From positions 9,135,931 to 9,199,930 of the forward strand of contig JARWKL010000010.1 of NCBI GenBank assembly GCA_029961685.1: a stretch of 64,000 nucleotides of DNA. The letters run 5' to 3'. Shown here in pieces: positions 1 to 11,700 of this stretch (positions are counted from its first letter, which is position 1; the number at the start of each line of letters is the position of its first letter). This stretch comes from Aristolochia californica (Eukaryota; Streptophyta; Magnoliopsida; Piperales; Aristolochiaceae). Under the pieces are notes generated by a model. It searched no databases. It saw only the letters and a program-made list of their open reading frames with translations, and was not told where the DNA came from. Made by a program: the position numbers and the translations under genes.

Positions 1-97
1 GCACAAATGCTGAGAGAGGTAATTTCAAAAAGTATCTCAGATTTTTTAGAATAGGCAAAAGGTCGGTTGTTTGGCTCCGGTAAATATCCAACCACAC
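1..97 (+). repeat. Partial monomer at left edge
   Basis: The window opens inside a monomer, at GCACAAATGCTGAGAGAGG, and runs to the first GTTAAC at 98. The array therefore continues beyond the left edge. Confidence 0.95.
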
Positions 98-2978
98 GTT
101 AACTTGAGAATTTAACTTTTTCTTCTCCATGAAATTTTTTGATCACTAGGCCACTTGCATCCTCAACATGTTTCTGGCTAGCTTATCCACCACAGTAAAA
201 ACAACTTAGGGTCAGTTAGAAGTCTCTTTCCTATCAAATCTATTACGAGTTGTACTAGTGGAATTTCCGAAAAATGGATAACAAAACCTTGGAGTTCATT
301 TTTAGTGCGTGAAATAATTCTTTTCACTTACATTTATTATTGTTTTCAAATTATTTTGCATATATAAACTCTAAAATTTTCTTTTTGTTGTGTTCTTATA
401 TCTTTTTTGTTACGAGAAAAATGGCAGAGTGAAAACTCAAGTTTGGATTTGAAAAAAAAAATTGAACATCCAAAATGGAAATACACAAAAGCTGAGAGAG
501 ATAATTCCAAAAAGTATCAGTGATTTTTAAGGATAGGCAAAAAGTGGGTTGTTTGGCTTTGGTAACTATCCAACCACACGTTAACTTGAGAATTTAATTT
601 TTTCTACTCCTCGAAATTTTTGGATCATTAGGCCACTTGCATCCTCAACATGTTTCTGGCATGCATATCTGCCACATTTAAAACATGTTAGGATCAGTTA
701 GAAGTCTTTTTCTTATCAAATCTATTAGGGGTTGTAGTAGTGGAATTTCCCAAACATGGATAACAAAACTTTGGAGTTCATTTTTAGAACGTGAAATAAT
801 TTTCTTCACTTAATTTTATGATAGTTTTCAAATTTTTTTGCATACATAAACTCTGAAATTTTCATTTTGCTGTGATCTTATATCTTTTTTTTTTTTTAAC
901 AAGAAAAATGGTAGAGTGAAAACTCAAATTTGGCTCTCAAAAATAAATTTGAACATCCAAAATGGAAATGCACAAATGCTGAGAGAGATAATTCCAAAAG
1001 TATCTGTGATTTTTAAGGATGGGAAAAAAGAAGGATGTTTGGCTCCAGTAAATATCGTACCACACGTTAACTAGAGAATTTAATTTTTTCTACTCCTTGA
1101 AATTTTTGGATCATAGGCCACTTGCATCCTCAACATGTTTCTGGCATGTAAATCCACCACACTTAAAACATGTTAGGATCAGTTAGAAGTCTCTTTCATG
1201 TCAAATCTATTAGGGGTTGTAAAAGTGGAATTTCCCAAACATGCATAACAAAACTTTGGAGTTCATTTTTTGTGCGTGAAAATTTTTTTGTAACTTATAT
1301 TTATAGTTTTCAAATAATTTTGCATACATAAACTCTAAAATTTTCATTTTGTTGTGATCTTTTATCCTTTTTCTTTTACGAGAAAAATTGGAGAGTTAAA
1401 ACTCAAGTTTGGATCTGAAAAAAATTTGAACATCCAAAATGGCAATGCACAATTGCTGAGAAAGAAAATTTGAAAAAGTATCAGTGATTTTTAAGAGTTG
1501 GCAAAAGTGGTTTGTTTGGCTCCGGTAAATATCCAACCACACGTTAACTTGAGAATTTAATTCTTTCTACTCCTTGAAATTTTTCGATCACTGGGCCACT
1601 TGCATCCTCAACATGTTTGTGGTTTGCATATCCACCACACTTAAAACATATTAGGATCAGTTAGAAGTCTTTTTCCTATCAAATCTATTAGGGCTTGTAC
1701 TAGTGGAATTTCCAAAACTCTGATAACAAAACTTTGGAGTTCATTTTTAGTGCGTGAAATAGTTCTTTTCACTTACATTTATTATTGTTTTCAAATTCTT
1801 TTGCATATATAAACTCTAAAATTTTCTTTTTGTTGTGTTCTTATATCTTTTTTGTTACGAGAAAAATGGTAGAGTGAAAACTCAAGTTTGGATCTGAAAA
1901 AAAAAATTGAACATCCAAAATGGAAATACACAAAAGCTGAGAGAGATAATTCCAAAAAGTATCAGTGATTTTTAAGGATAGCCAAAAAGTGGGTTGTTTG
2001 GCTTTGGTAACTATCCAGCCACACGTTAACTTGAGAATTTAATTTTTTCTACTCCTTGAAATTTTCGGATCATTAGGCCACTTGCATTCTCAACATGTTT
2101 CTGGCATGCATATCCGCCACATTTAAACATGTTAGGATCAGTTAGAAGTCTTTTTCTTATAAAATCTATTAGGGGTTGTAGTAGTGGAATTTCCCAAACA
2201 TGGATAACAAAACTTTGGAGTTCAGTTTTAGAGCGTGAAATAATTTTCTTCACTTAAGTTTATGATAGTTTTCAAATTTTCTTGCATACATAAACTCTGA
2301 AATTTTCATTTTGCTGTGATCTTATATCTTTTTTTTTTTAACAAGAAAAATGGCTGAGAGAAAACTCAATTTTGGATCTCAAAAATAAATTTGAACATCC
2401 AAAATGGAATTGCACAAATGCTGAGAGAGATAATTCCAAAAAGTATCTGTGATTTTTAAGGATAGGCAAAAAGTGGGTTGTTTGGCTCCGGTAAATATCC
2501 AACCACACGTTAAGTTGAGAATTTAACTTTTTCTACTCCTTGAAATTTTTGGATCACTAGGCCACTTGCATCCTCAACATGTTTCTGGCTAGCTTATCCA
2601 CCACAGTAAAAACAAGTTAGGGTCAGTTAGAAGTCTCTTTCCTATCAAATCTATTACTGGTTGTACTAGTGGAATTTCCGAAAAATGGATAACAAAACCT
2701 TGGAGTTCATTTTTAGTGGGTGAAATAACTCTTTTCACTTACATTTATTATTGTTTTCCAATTATTTTGCATATATAAACTCTAAAATTTTCTTTTTGTT
2801 GTGTTCTTATATCTTTTTTGTTACGAGAAAAATGGCAGAGTGAAAACTCAAGTTTGGATCTGAAAAAAAAAATATAACATCCAAAATGGAAATACACAAA
2901 AGCTGAGAGAGATAATTCCAAAAAGTATCAGTGATTTTTAAGGATGGGCAAAAAGTGTGTTGTGTGGCTTTGGTAACT
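98..2978 (+). repeat. Array block 1: mixed monomers with a 5-monomer recurrence
   Basis: Monomers start at 98, 580, 1066, 1543, 2025 and 2509. Several rare variants recur inside the block. The monomers beginning at 98 and 2509 share CTGGCTAGCTTATCC, CAGTAAAAACAA, TTAGGGTCAG and TTTCCGAAAAATGG, an offset of 2411 bp or five monomers. The monomers ending at 580, 2025 and 2991 share ACACAAAAGCTGAG and GGCTTTGGTAACTATCC. The monomer ending at 1066 looks hybrid: its middle (AATTTGGCTCTCAAAAATAA near 925) resembles that ending at 2509, while its end (ATATCGTACC) resembles the type seen at 5179 and 9507. No gene is present. Confidence 0.85.
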
Positions 2979-3719
2979 ATCCAACCACACGTTAACTTGA
3001 GAATTTAATTTTTTCTATCCTCGAATTTTTTGGATCATTAGGCCACTTGCATCCTCAACATGTTTCTGGTAGCATATCCACCACAGTTAAAACATTCTAG
3101 GATCAGTTTGAAGTTTATTTCCTATCAAATCTATTAGGGGTTGTAGTAGTGGAATTTCACAAACATGGATAAGAAAACATTAGAGTTCATTTTTAGTGCG
3201 TGAAATACTTTTCTTCTCTTACATTTATTATAGTTTGCAAATTCTTTTGCATACATAAATTCTAAAATTTTCATTTAGTTGTGATCTTATATCTTTATTG
3301 GTTACGAGAAAAATGGGAAAGTAAAAACTCAAGTTTGGATCTGAAAAAAAATATTTGAACATCGAAAATAGGAATTCACAAATGCTGAGAGAGATTATTC
3401 GAAAATGTATCTGTGACATTTAAGGATAGACAAAAACTGGGTTGTTTGACTCCGGTAAATATCCAACCACATGTTAACTTGACAATTGAATTTTTTCTAC
3501 TCCTTGAAATTTTTGGATCCTTAGGCCAATTGTATCCTCAACATGTTTCTGGCATGCATATCCAGCACATTTAAAACATATTAGGATCAGTTAGAATTAT
3601 CTTTCCTATCAAATCTATTAGGGGTTGTACTAGAGGAATTTCCAAAACATGGATAACAAAACTTTGGAGTTCATTTTAGTGCATGAAATAATTTTCTTCA
3701 CTTACATTTATTATAGTTT
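2979..3719 (+). repeat. 1.5-monomer duplication, first copy
   Basis: This is the first copy of a 741-bp block containing about one and a half monomers (GTTAAC or variant at 2991 and 3473). Shared rare variants with the next copy include TCTATCCT, CCACAGTTAAAACATT, ATCAGTTTGAAG, TATCTTTATTGG, ATCGAAAATAGGAAT, TGACATTTAAGG, GACAATTGAA and GGCCAATTGTATCC. The copy ends abruptly at TATAGTTTC, where it joins CAACCTCACGTTAAC and skips about 225 bp of monomer. It reads as the product of an exchange between different parts of the monomer. Confidence 0.88.
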
Positions 3720-4461
3720 CCAACCTCACGTTAACTTGAGAATTTAATTTTTTCTATCCTTAAAATTTTTGGATCATTAGGCTACTTGCATCCTCAACAT
3801 GTTTCTGGCTAGCATATCCACCACAGTTAAAACATTTTAGGATCAGTTTGAAGTCTATTTCCTATCAAATCTATTAGGGGTTGTACTAGTGGAATTTCCC
3901 AAACATGGATAAGAAAACATTGGAGTTCATTTTTAGTGCGTGAAATAATTTTCTTCCCTTACATTTATTATAGTTTTCAAATTGTTTTGCATACATAAAG
4001 TTTAAAATTTTCATTTTGTTGTGATCTTATATCTTTATTGGTTACGAGAAAAATGGGAGAGTAAAAACTCAAGTTTGGATCTAAAAAAAACATATTTGAA
4101 CATCGAAAATAGGAATGCACAAATGCAGAGAGAGATTATTCCAAAATGTATCTATGACATTTAAGGATAGGCAAAAAGTGGGTTGTTTGGCTCCGGGAAA
4201 TATCCAACCACACGTTAACTTGACAATTGAATTTTTTCTACTCCTTGAAATTTTTGGATCCTTAGGCCAATTGTATCCTCAACATGTTTCTGGCATGCAT
4301 ATCCACCACATTTAAAATATATTAGGATCAGTTAGAATTATCTTTCGTATCAAATCTTTTAGGGGTTGTACTAGAGGAATTTCCAAAACATGGATAACAA
4401 AACTTTGGAGTTCATTTTTAGTGCATGAAATAATTTTCTTCACTTACATTTATTATAGTTT
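3720..4461 (+). repeat. 1.5-monomer duplication, second copy
   Basis: This is the second copy of the 741-bp block, with landmarks at 3730 and 4214. It continues normally past its end as TAGTTTCCAAATTC, which shows where the first copy was interrupted. The differences from the first copy that I could see are scattered single-base changes and small indels, so the event is not very recent. The half-monomer phase shift explains why larger offsets across this point are not whole multiples of the monomer. Confidence 0.88.
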
Positions 4462-7400
4462 CCAAATTCTTTTTGCATACATAAACTCTAAAATTTTCAT
4501 TTTTTTGTGATCTTATATCTTTTTTGTTTGCGAGAAAATTGGAGAGAGAAAACTCATGTTTGGATTTGAAAAAAAAAAATTTGAACACCCAAAATGGAAT
4601 GGACAAATGCTGATAGAGAAAATCCCAAAAAGTATCTGTGATTTTTATGGATAGGCAAAAAGTGTGTTGTTTGACTCCGATAAATATACAACCCCACGTT
4701 AAGTTGAGAATTTAATTTTTTCTACTCCTTGAAATTTTGGATCATTAGGCCACTTGCATCCTCAACAATTTTCTGGCATGCATATCCACCACATTTAAAA
4801 CATGTTAGTATCAGTTAGAAGTCACTTTCCTATAAAACCTATTAGGGGTTGTACTAGTGGAATTTCCAAAATATGGATAACAAAACTTTGGAGTTCATTT
4901 TTAGTGCGTGAAATAATTTTCTTCACTTACATTTATTATAGTTTTCAAATTCTTTGGCATACATAAACTCTAAAATTTTCATTTTGTTTTTATCTTATAT
5001 CTTTTTCTGTTTACGAGAAAAATGGGAGAGTGAAAACTCAAGTGTGGATATGAAAAAAAATTGAACATCCAAAATGGAAATGCACAACGGCTGAGAGAGA
5101 TAATTCCTAAAAGTATCTGTGATTTTTAAGGATAGGCAAAAAGTGGGATGTTTGGCTCCGGTAAATATCATACCACACGTTAAGTGGAGAATTTAATTTT
5201 TTCTACTCCTTGAAATTTTTGGATCATAGGTCACTTGAGTCCTCAACATGTTTCTGGCATGTATATCCACCACACGTAAAACATGTTAGGATCAGTTAGA
5301 AGTCTCTTTCATGTCAAATCTATTAGGGGTTGTACAAGTGGAATTTCCCAAACATGGATAACAAAACTTTTGAGTTCATTTTTAGTGCGATAAATAATTT
5401 TCTTCACTTATATTTATCGTTTTCAAATTCTTTTGCATACATAAACTCTTAAATTTTCATTTTGTTGTGATCTTTTATCCTTTTTCTTTTACGAGAAAAA
5501 TTGGAGAGTTAAAACTCAAATTTGGATCTGAAAAAAAAGGTTAACATCCAAAATGAAAATGCACAAATGCTGAGAGAGATCATTCCAAAAAGTATCAGTG
5601 ATTTTTAAGAATAGGCAAAAAGTGGTTTGTTTGGGTCCAGTAAATATTCAACCACACGTTAACTTGAGAATTTATTTCTTTCTACTCCTTGAAATTTTTC
5701 GATCATTAGGCAACTGGCATCCTCAACATGTTTGTGGTTTGCATAACCACCACACTTAAAACATGTTAGGATCAGTTAGAAGTCTCTTTCCTATCAAATC
5801 TATTAGGCGTAGTACTAGTGGAATTTCCCAAACTTGGATAACAAAACTTTGGAGTTCATTTTTAGAATGTGTAATAATTTTCTTCACTTACATTTATTAT
5901 AGTTTTCAAATTCTTTTGCACACATAAACTCTAAAACTTTCATTTTGTTGTGATCTTATATCTTTTTTTGTTGATGAGAAAAATGGGAGAGTGAAAACTC
6001 AAGTTTGGATCTGAAAAAAAAAAATTGAACATCCAAAATGGAAATCCACAAATGCTCACAGAGATAATTCCAAAAAGTATCTATGATTTTTAAGGATAGG
6101 CAAAAAGAGGGTTGTTTGGCTCCAGTAAATATCCAACTACACGTTAACTTGAGAATTCAATTTTTCTACTCGTTGAAATTTTTGGATCAATAGGCCATTT
6201 GCATCCTTAACCTGTTTCAGGCATGTATATCCACCAAATTTAAAACATGTTAGGATCAGTTAGAAGTCTCTTTCCTATCAAATCTATTAGGGGTTGTACT
6301 AGTAGAATTCCCAAATGTGGATAACAAAACTTTGGAGTTCATTTTTAGTGCGTGAAATAATTTTCTTCACTTACATTTATTATAGTTTTCAAATTCTTTT
6401 GAATACATAAACTCTAAAATTTTCATTTTTTTGTGATCTTATATCTTTTTTGTTTGCGAGAAAAATGGGGGAGTGAAATCTCAAGTTTGGATCTGAAAAA
6501 AATAAATTTGAACATAAAAAATGGAAATACCCAAATGCTGAGAGAGATAATTTCAAAAAGTATCTGTTATTTTTAAGGATAGGAAAAAAGTGGGTTTTTT
6601 GGTTCCGGTAAATATCCAACCACATATTAACTTGAGAATTTAATTTTTTCTACTCCTAGAAATTTTTGTGTCAGTAGGCCACTTGCATTCTTAACATGTT
6701 TCTGGCATGCATATCCACAACATTTAAAACATGTTAGGATCAGTTAGAAGTCTCTTTCCAATCAAATCTAATAGGGGTTGTACTAGTGGAATTTCCCAAA
6801 CGTGGACAACAAAATTTTGTATTTCATTTTTAGTGCGTGAAAAAAATTTCTGCACTTACATTTATTATGTTTTCAAATTCTTTTGCATACATAAAATCTA
6901 AAACTGTCATTTTGTTGTGATCTTATATCTTTTTTTGTTTTTATTGAGAAAAATAGGAGAGAACCTCAAGTTTTGATCTGAAAAAATAATTTGAACATCC
7001 AAAATGGAAATGCACAAACGTTGAGAGAGATAATTCCAAAAACTATCTGTGATTTTTGAGGATGGGCAGAAAGTGGGTTGTTTGGCTCCGGTAAATATCC
7101 AACCACACGTTAACTTGAGAATTTAATTTTTTCTACTCCTTGAAATTTTTGGATCATGAGGCCATTTGCATCCTCAAAATGTTTCTGGCATGCATCTTCA
7201 CCACACTTAAAACAAGTTAGGATCAGTTGGAAGTCTCTTTCCTATCAAATTTATTAGGGTTTGTACAAGTGGAATTTCCCAAACATGGATAACAAAACTT
7301 TCGAGTTCATTTTTAGTGTGAGAAATAATTTTCTTCCCTTACATTTACTATAGTTTTTAAATTGTTTTGCATACATAAAATCTAAAATTTTCATTTTGTT

Positions 7401-9480
7401 GTGATCTTATATCTTTTTTGTTTACGAGAAAAATGGGAGAGTGAAAAATGAAGTTTGGAACTAAAAAAAAAATTTGAACATCCAAAATGGAAATGCACAA
7501 ACGCTGAGAGAGATAATTCCTAATAGTATCCAAGATTTTTAAGGATAGGCAAAAAGTGGGTTGTTTGGCTCTGGTAAATATCCAACCACACGTAACTTCA
7601 GAATTTAATTTTTTCTACTCCTTGAAATTTTTGGAACATGTGGCCACTTGCATCCTCAAAATGTTTCTGGCATGCATCTCCACCACACTTAAAACATGTT
7701 AGGATCAGTTAGAAGTCTTTTTCCTATCAAATCTATTATTGGTTGTACTAGTGGAATTTCTCAAACGAGGATAACAAAACATTTGGAGTTCATTTTTAGT
7801 GTGTGAAATAATTTTCTTCACTTACATTTATTATAGTTTTCAAATTCTTTTGCATACATAAACACAAAATTTTCATTTTTCTGTGATTTTATATCTTTTT
7901 TGTTGACGAGAAAAATGGGAGAGTGAAAACTCAAGTTTGGATCTGAAAAAAAAATTTGAACATCCAAAATGGAAATGCACAAATGCTGAGAGAGATAATT
8001 CCAAAAAGTATCAGTGATTTTTAAGGATAGGAAAAATTTGGGTTGTTTGGCTCAGGTAAATATCCAACCACACGTTAACTTGAGAATTTAATTTTTTCTA
8101 CTCTTTGAAAATTTTGGATTATTCGGCCACTTGCATCCTCAACTTGTTTCTGCCATGCATATCCACCACAATTAAAACATGTTAGGATCAGTTAGAAGTC
8201 TCTTTCCTATCAAATCTATTAGGGGTTGTACTAGTGGAATTTCCCAAACATGGATAACAAAACATTGGAGTTCTTTTTTAGTGCATGAAATAATTTTCTT
8301 CACTTACATGTATTATAGTTTTCAAATTCTTTTGCATACATAAAGTGTAAAATTATCCTTTTGTTGTGATCTTATATCTTTTTTGTTTACGAGAAAAATG
8401 AGAGAGTGAAAACTCAATTTAGGATCTGAAAAAATAATTTGAACATCCAAAATGGAAATGCACAAATGTTGAGAGAGATAATTCCTAAAAGTATCGCTGA
8501 TTTTTAAGGATAGGAAAAAAAGGGGTTGTTTGGCACCGGTAAATATCCAACCACATGTAAACTTGAGAATTTAATTTTTTCTACTCCTTGAAATTTTTGG
8601 AGCATGAGGTCACATGCATCCTCAACATGTTTCTGGAAAGCATATCCACCACACTTAAAACATGTTAGGATCAGTTAGAAGTCTCTTTCCTATCAAATCT
8701 TTTAGGGGTTGTACTAGTGGAATTTCCCAAACGTGGATAACATAACATTGGAGTTCATTTTCAGTGCATGAAATAATTTTCTTCACTTACATTTATTATA
8801 GTTTTCAAATTCTTTTGCATACATAAGCTTTAAAATTTTCATTTTGTTGTGATCTTATATCTTGTTTGTTTACGAGAAAAATGGGAGAGTGAAAACTCAA
8901 GTTTTGATCTGAAAATAAAAAATTGAACATCCAAAATGGAAATTCACAAATGCTGAGAGAGATAATTCCAAAAAGTATCAGTGATTTTTAAGGATTGGCA
9001 AAGAGTGGGTTGTTTGGCTCTGGTAAATATCCAACCACACGTTAACTTGAGAATTTAACTTTTTTCAACTCCTCTAGGCCACTTGCATCCTCAACATGTT
9101 ACTGGAATGCATATCCACCACACTTAAAACATGTTAGGATCAGTTAGAAGTCTCTCCTATCAAATATTTTAGGGGTTGTACTAGTGGAATTTCCCAAACA
9201 TGGATAACAAAACTTTAGAGTTAATTTGTAGTGTGTGAATTAATATTCTTCACTTACATTTATTATATATTTCATATTCTTTTGCACACTTAAACTCTAA
9301 AACTTTTATTTTGTTGTGATCTTATATCTTTTTTATTTATGAGAAAAATGGGGGAGTGAAAACTCAAGTTTAGATCTTAAAAAGAAATTTGAACATCTAA
9401 AATAGAAATGCGCAAAGGCTGAGAGAGAGAATTCCTAAAAGTATCTGTGATTTTTAAGGATAGGCAAAAAGTGCGATGTT
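4462..9480 (+). repeat. Array block 2: diverged monomers, source or copy of 11.4-13.3 kb
   Basis: Monomer starts are 4698, 5179, 5658, 6143, 6626, 7109, 7592, 8074, 8557 and 9041. The run from about 5,180 to 7,100 shares a series of rare variants with about 11,430-13,310, offset close to 6,240 bp (13 monomers): AATCCACAAATGCTCACAG, CAATAGGCCATTTGCATCC, GGGGGAGTGAAATCTC, TTTGTGTCA, CCAATCAAATCTAATAGG and TGAGAAAAATAGGAGAG. The monomer ending at 5179 has ATATCATACCACACG, close to the ATATCGTACC type at 1066 and 9507. From 7,592 to 9,041 the copies are ordinary. I see nothing besides satellite. Confidence 0.85.
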
Positions 9481-9506
9481 TGGCTCCGGTAAATATCGTA
9501 CCACAC
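9041..9506 (+). repeat. Shortened monomer (~18-bp deletion)
   Basis: This monomer is 466 bp. The deletion lies near 9075, where CAACTCCT runs directly into CTAGGCCACTTGC. The usual TGAAATTTTTGGATCA of this position is missing. The rest of the unit is complete. Confidence 0.85.
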
Positions 9507-10951
9507 GTTAACTGGAGAATTTAATTTTTTCTACTCCTTGAAATTTTTGGATCATAGGCCACTTGCATCCTCAACATGTTTCTGGCATGTAAATCCACCA
9601 CACTTAAAACATGTTAGGATCAGTTAGAAGTCTCTTTCATGTCAAATCTATTAGGGGTTGTACAAGTGGAATTTCCCAAACATGCATAACAAAACTTTGG
9701 AGTTCATTTTTAGTGCGTGAAAAAATTTTCGTAACTTATATTTATAGTTTTCAAATTATTTTGCATACATAAACTCTAAAATTTTCATTTTGTTGTGATC
9801 TTTTATCCTTTTTCTTTTACGAAAAATATTGGAGAGTTAAAACTCAAGTTTGAATCTGAATAAAATTTGAACGTCCAAAATGGAAATGCAATATTGCTGA
9901 GAAAAAAAATTTCAAAAAGTATCAGTGATTTTTAAGAGTTGGCAAAAAGTGGTTTGTTTGGCTCCAGTAAATATCCAACCACACGTTAACTTGAGAATTT
10001 AATTCTTTCTACTCCTTGAAATTTTTCGATCACTGGGCCACCTGCATCCTCAACATGTTTGTGGTTTGCATATCCACCACACTTAAAATATTTTAGGATC
10101 AGTTAGAAGTCTCTTTCCTATCAAATCTATTAGGGTTGTACTAGTGGAATTTCCAAAACTCTGATAAATAAACTTTGGAGTTCATTTTTAGTGCGTGAAA
10201 TAATTCCTTTCACTTACATTTATTATTGTTTTCAAATTCTTTTGCATATATAAACTCTAAAATTTTCTTTTTGTTGTGTTCTTATATCTTTTTTGTTACG
10301 AGAAAAATGGGAGAGTGAAAACTCAAGTTTGGATCTGAAAAAAAATATTCAACATCCAAAATGGAAATACACAAAAGCTGAGAGAGATAATTCCAAAAAG
10401 TATCTGTGATTTTTAAGGATAGGCAAAAAGTGGGTTGTTTGGCTTTGGTAACTATCCAACCACACGTTAACTTGAGAATTTAATTTTTTCTACTCCTTGA
10501 AACTTTTGGATCATTAGGCCACTTGCATCCTCAACATGTTTCTGGCATGCATATCCGCCACATTTAAAACATGTTAGGATCAGTTAGAAGTCTTTTTCTT
10601 ATAAATTCTATTAGGGGTTGTAGTAGTGGAATTTCCCAAACATGGATAACAAAACTTTGGAGTTCATTTTTAGGGCGTGAAATAATTTTCTTCACTTAAG
10701 TTTATGATAGTTTTCAAATTTTTTTGCATACATAAACTCTGAAATTTTCATTTTGTTGTGATCTTATATCCTTTTTTTTTTTACAAGAAAAATGGCAGAG
10801 TGAAAACTCAAATTTGGATCTCAAAAATAAATTTGAACATCCAAAATGGAATTGCACAAATGCTGAGAGAGATAATTCCAAAAAGTATCTGTGATTTTTA
10901 AGGATGGGAAAAGGTGGGTTGTTTGGCTCCGGTAAATATCCAACCACACGT
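9481..10951 (+). repeat. Three-monomer block duplicating 1,040-2,510 (offset 8.44 kb)
   Basis: Monomer starts at 9507, 9985 and 10466 correspond to 1066, 1543 and 2025 with a constant offset of about 8441 bp. Shared rare variants are ATATCGTACCACACG, TGGCATGTAAATCC, AACATGCATAACAAAAC, TAACTTATATTTATAG, GGAGAGTTAAAACTC, AAGAGTTGGCAAAA, GTGGTTTGTTTGGC, ACTCTGATAA and TTCTCTTATAAA-like changes around the last monomer. The match fades before 1,030 (9,470) and just after 2,510 (10,950), so the copied segment is about 1.47 kb. This is segmental duplication or long-range exchange within the array. Confidence 0.85.
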
Positions 10952-11700
10952 TAACTTGAGAATTGAATTTTTTCTACTCTGTGAAATTTTTGGATCATTA
11001 GGCGACTTGCATCCTCAACAGGTTTCTGGCATGCATATCCACCACATTGAAAACATGTTAGGATCAGTTAGAAGTCTCTTCCTAATAAAATCTATTAGGG
11101 GTTGTACTAGTTGAATTCCCAAACACGGATAACAAAACTTCTGACTTTATTTTTAGTGTGTGAAATAAATTTCTTCACTTACATTTATAATAGTTTCCAA
11201 ATTCTTTTGCATACATAAGCTCTAATATTTTCATTTTGTATTTATCTTATATCTTTTTTTACGAGAAAAAAGGGAGAATGAAAACTCAAGTTTGGTTATA
11301 AAAAAAAAATTTGAAAATTCAAAAAGAAAATGCACAAATGCTGAGAGAGATAATTCCAAAAAGTATATGTGATTTTTAAGGATCGGCAAAAAGTGGGTGG
11401 TTTGGCTCCGGTAAATATCCAACAACACGTTAACTTGAGAATTTAACTTTTTCTACTCCTTGAAATTATTGGATCACTAGGACACTTGCTTCCTCAACAT
11501 GTTTCTGGCTAACTTATCCACCACAGTAAAAACAAGTTAGGGTCAGTTAGAAGTCTCTTTCCTATCAAATCTATTACGGGTTGTACTAGTGGAATTTCCG
11601 AAAAAGGGATAACAAAACCTTGGAGTTCATTTTTAGTGCGTGAAATAATTCTTTTCACTTACATTTATTATTGTTTTCAAATTCTTTTGCATATATAAAC
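10952..11700 (+). repeat. Array block with a chimeric monomer (joins two types at ~11,700)
   Basis: Monomer starts are 10950 and 11429. The second monomer begins as the type seen at 98 and 2509 (CTGGCTAACTTATCC, CAGTAAAAACAAGTTAGGG, TTTCCGAAAAAGGG, GCATATATAAAC). At about 11,700 it jumps to the type at 1,330 and 9,790 (ATCTTTTATCCTTTTTC, GGAGAGTTAAAACTC). The seam reads TAAACTTTTCATTCATTTTG and lacks the usual CTAAAA while repeating TTCA, as expected of a repair or template-switch junction. Confidence 0.82.
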
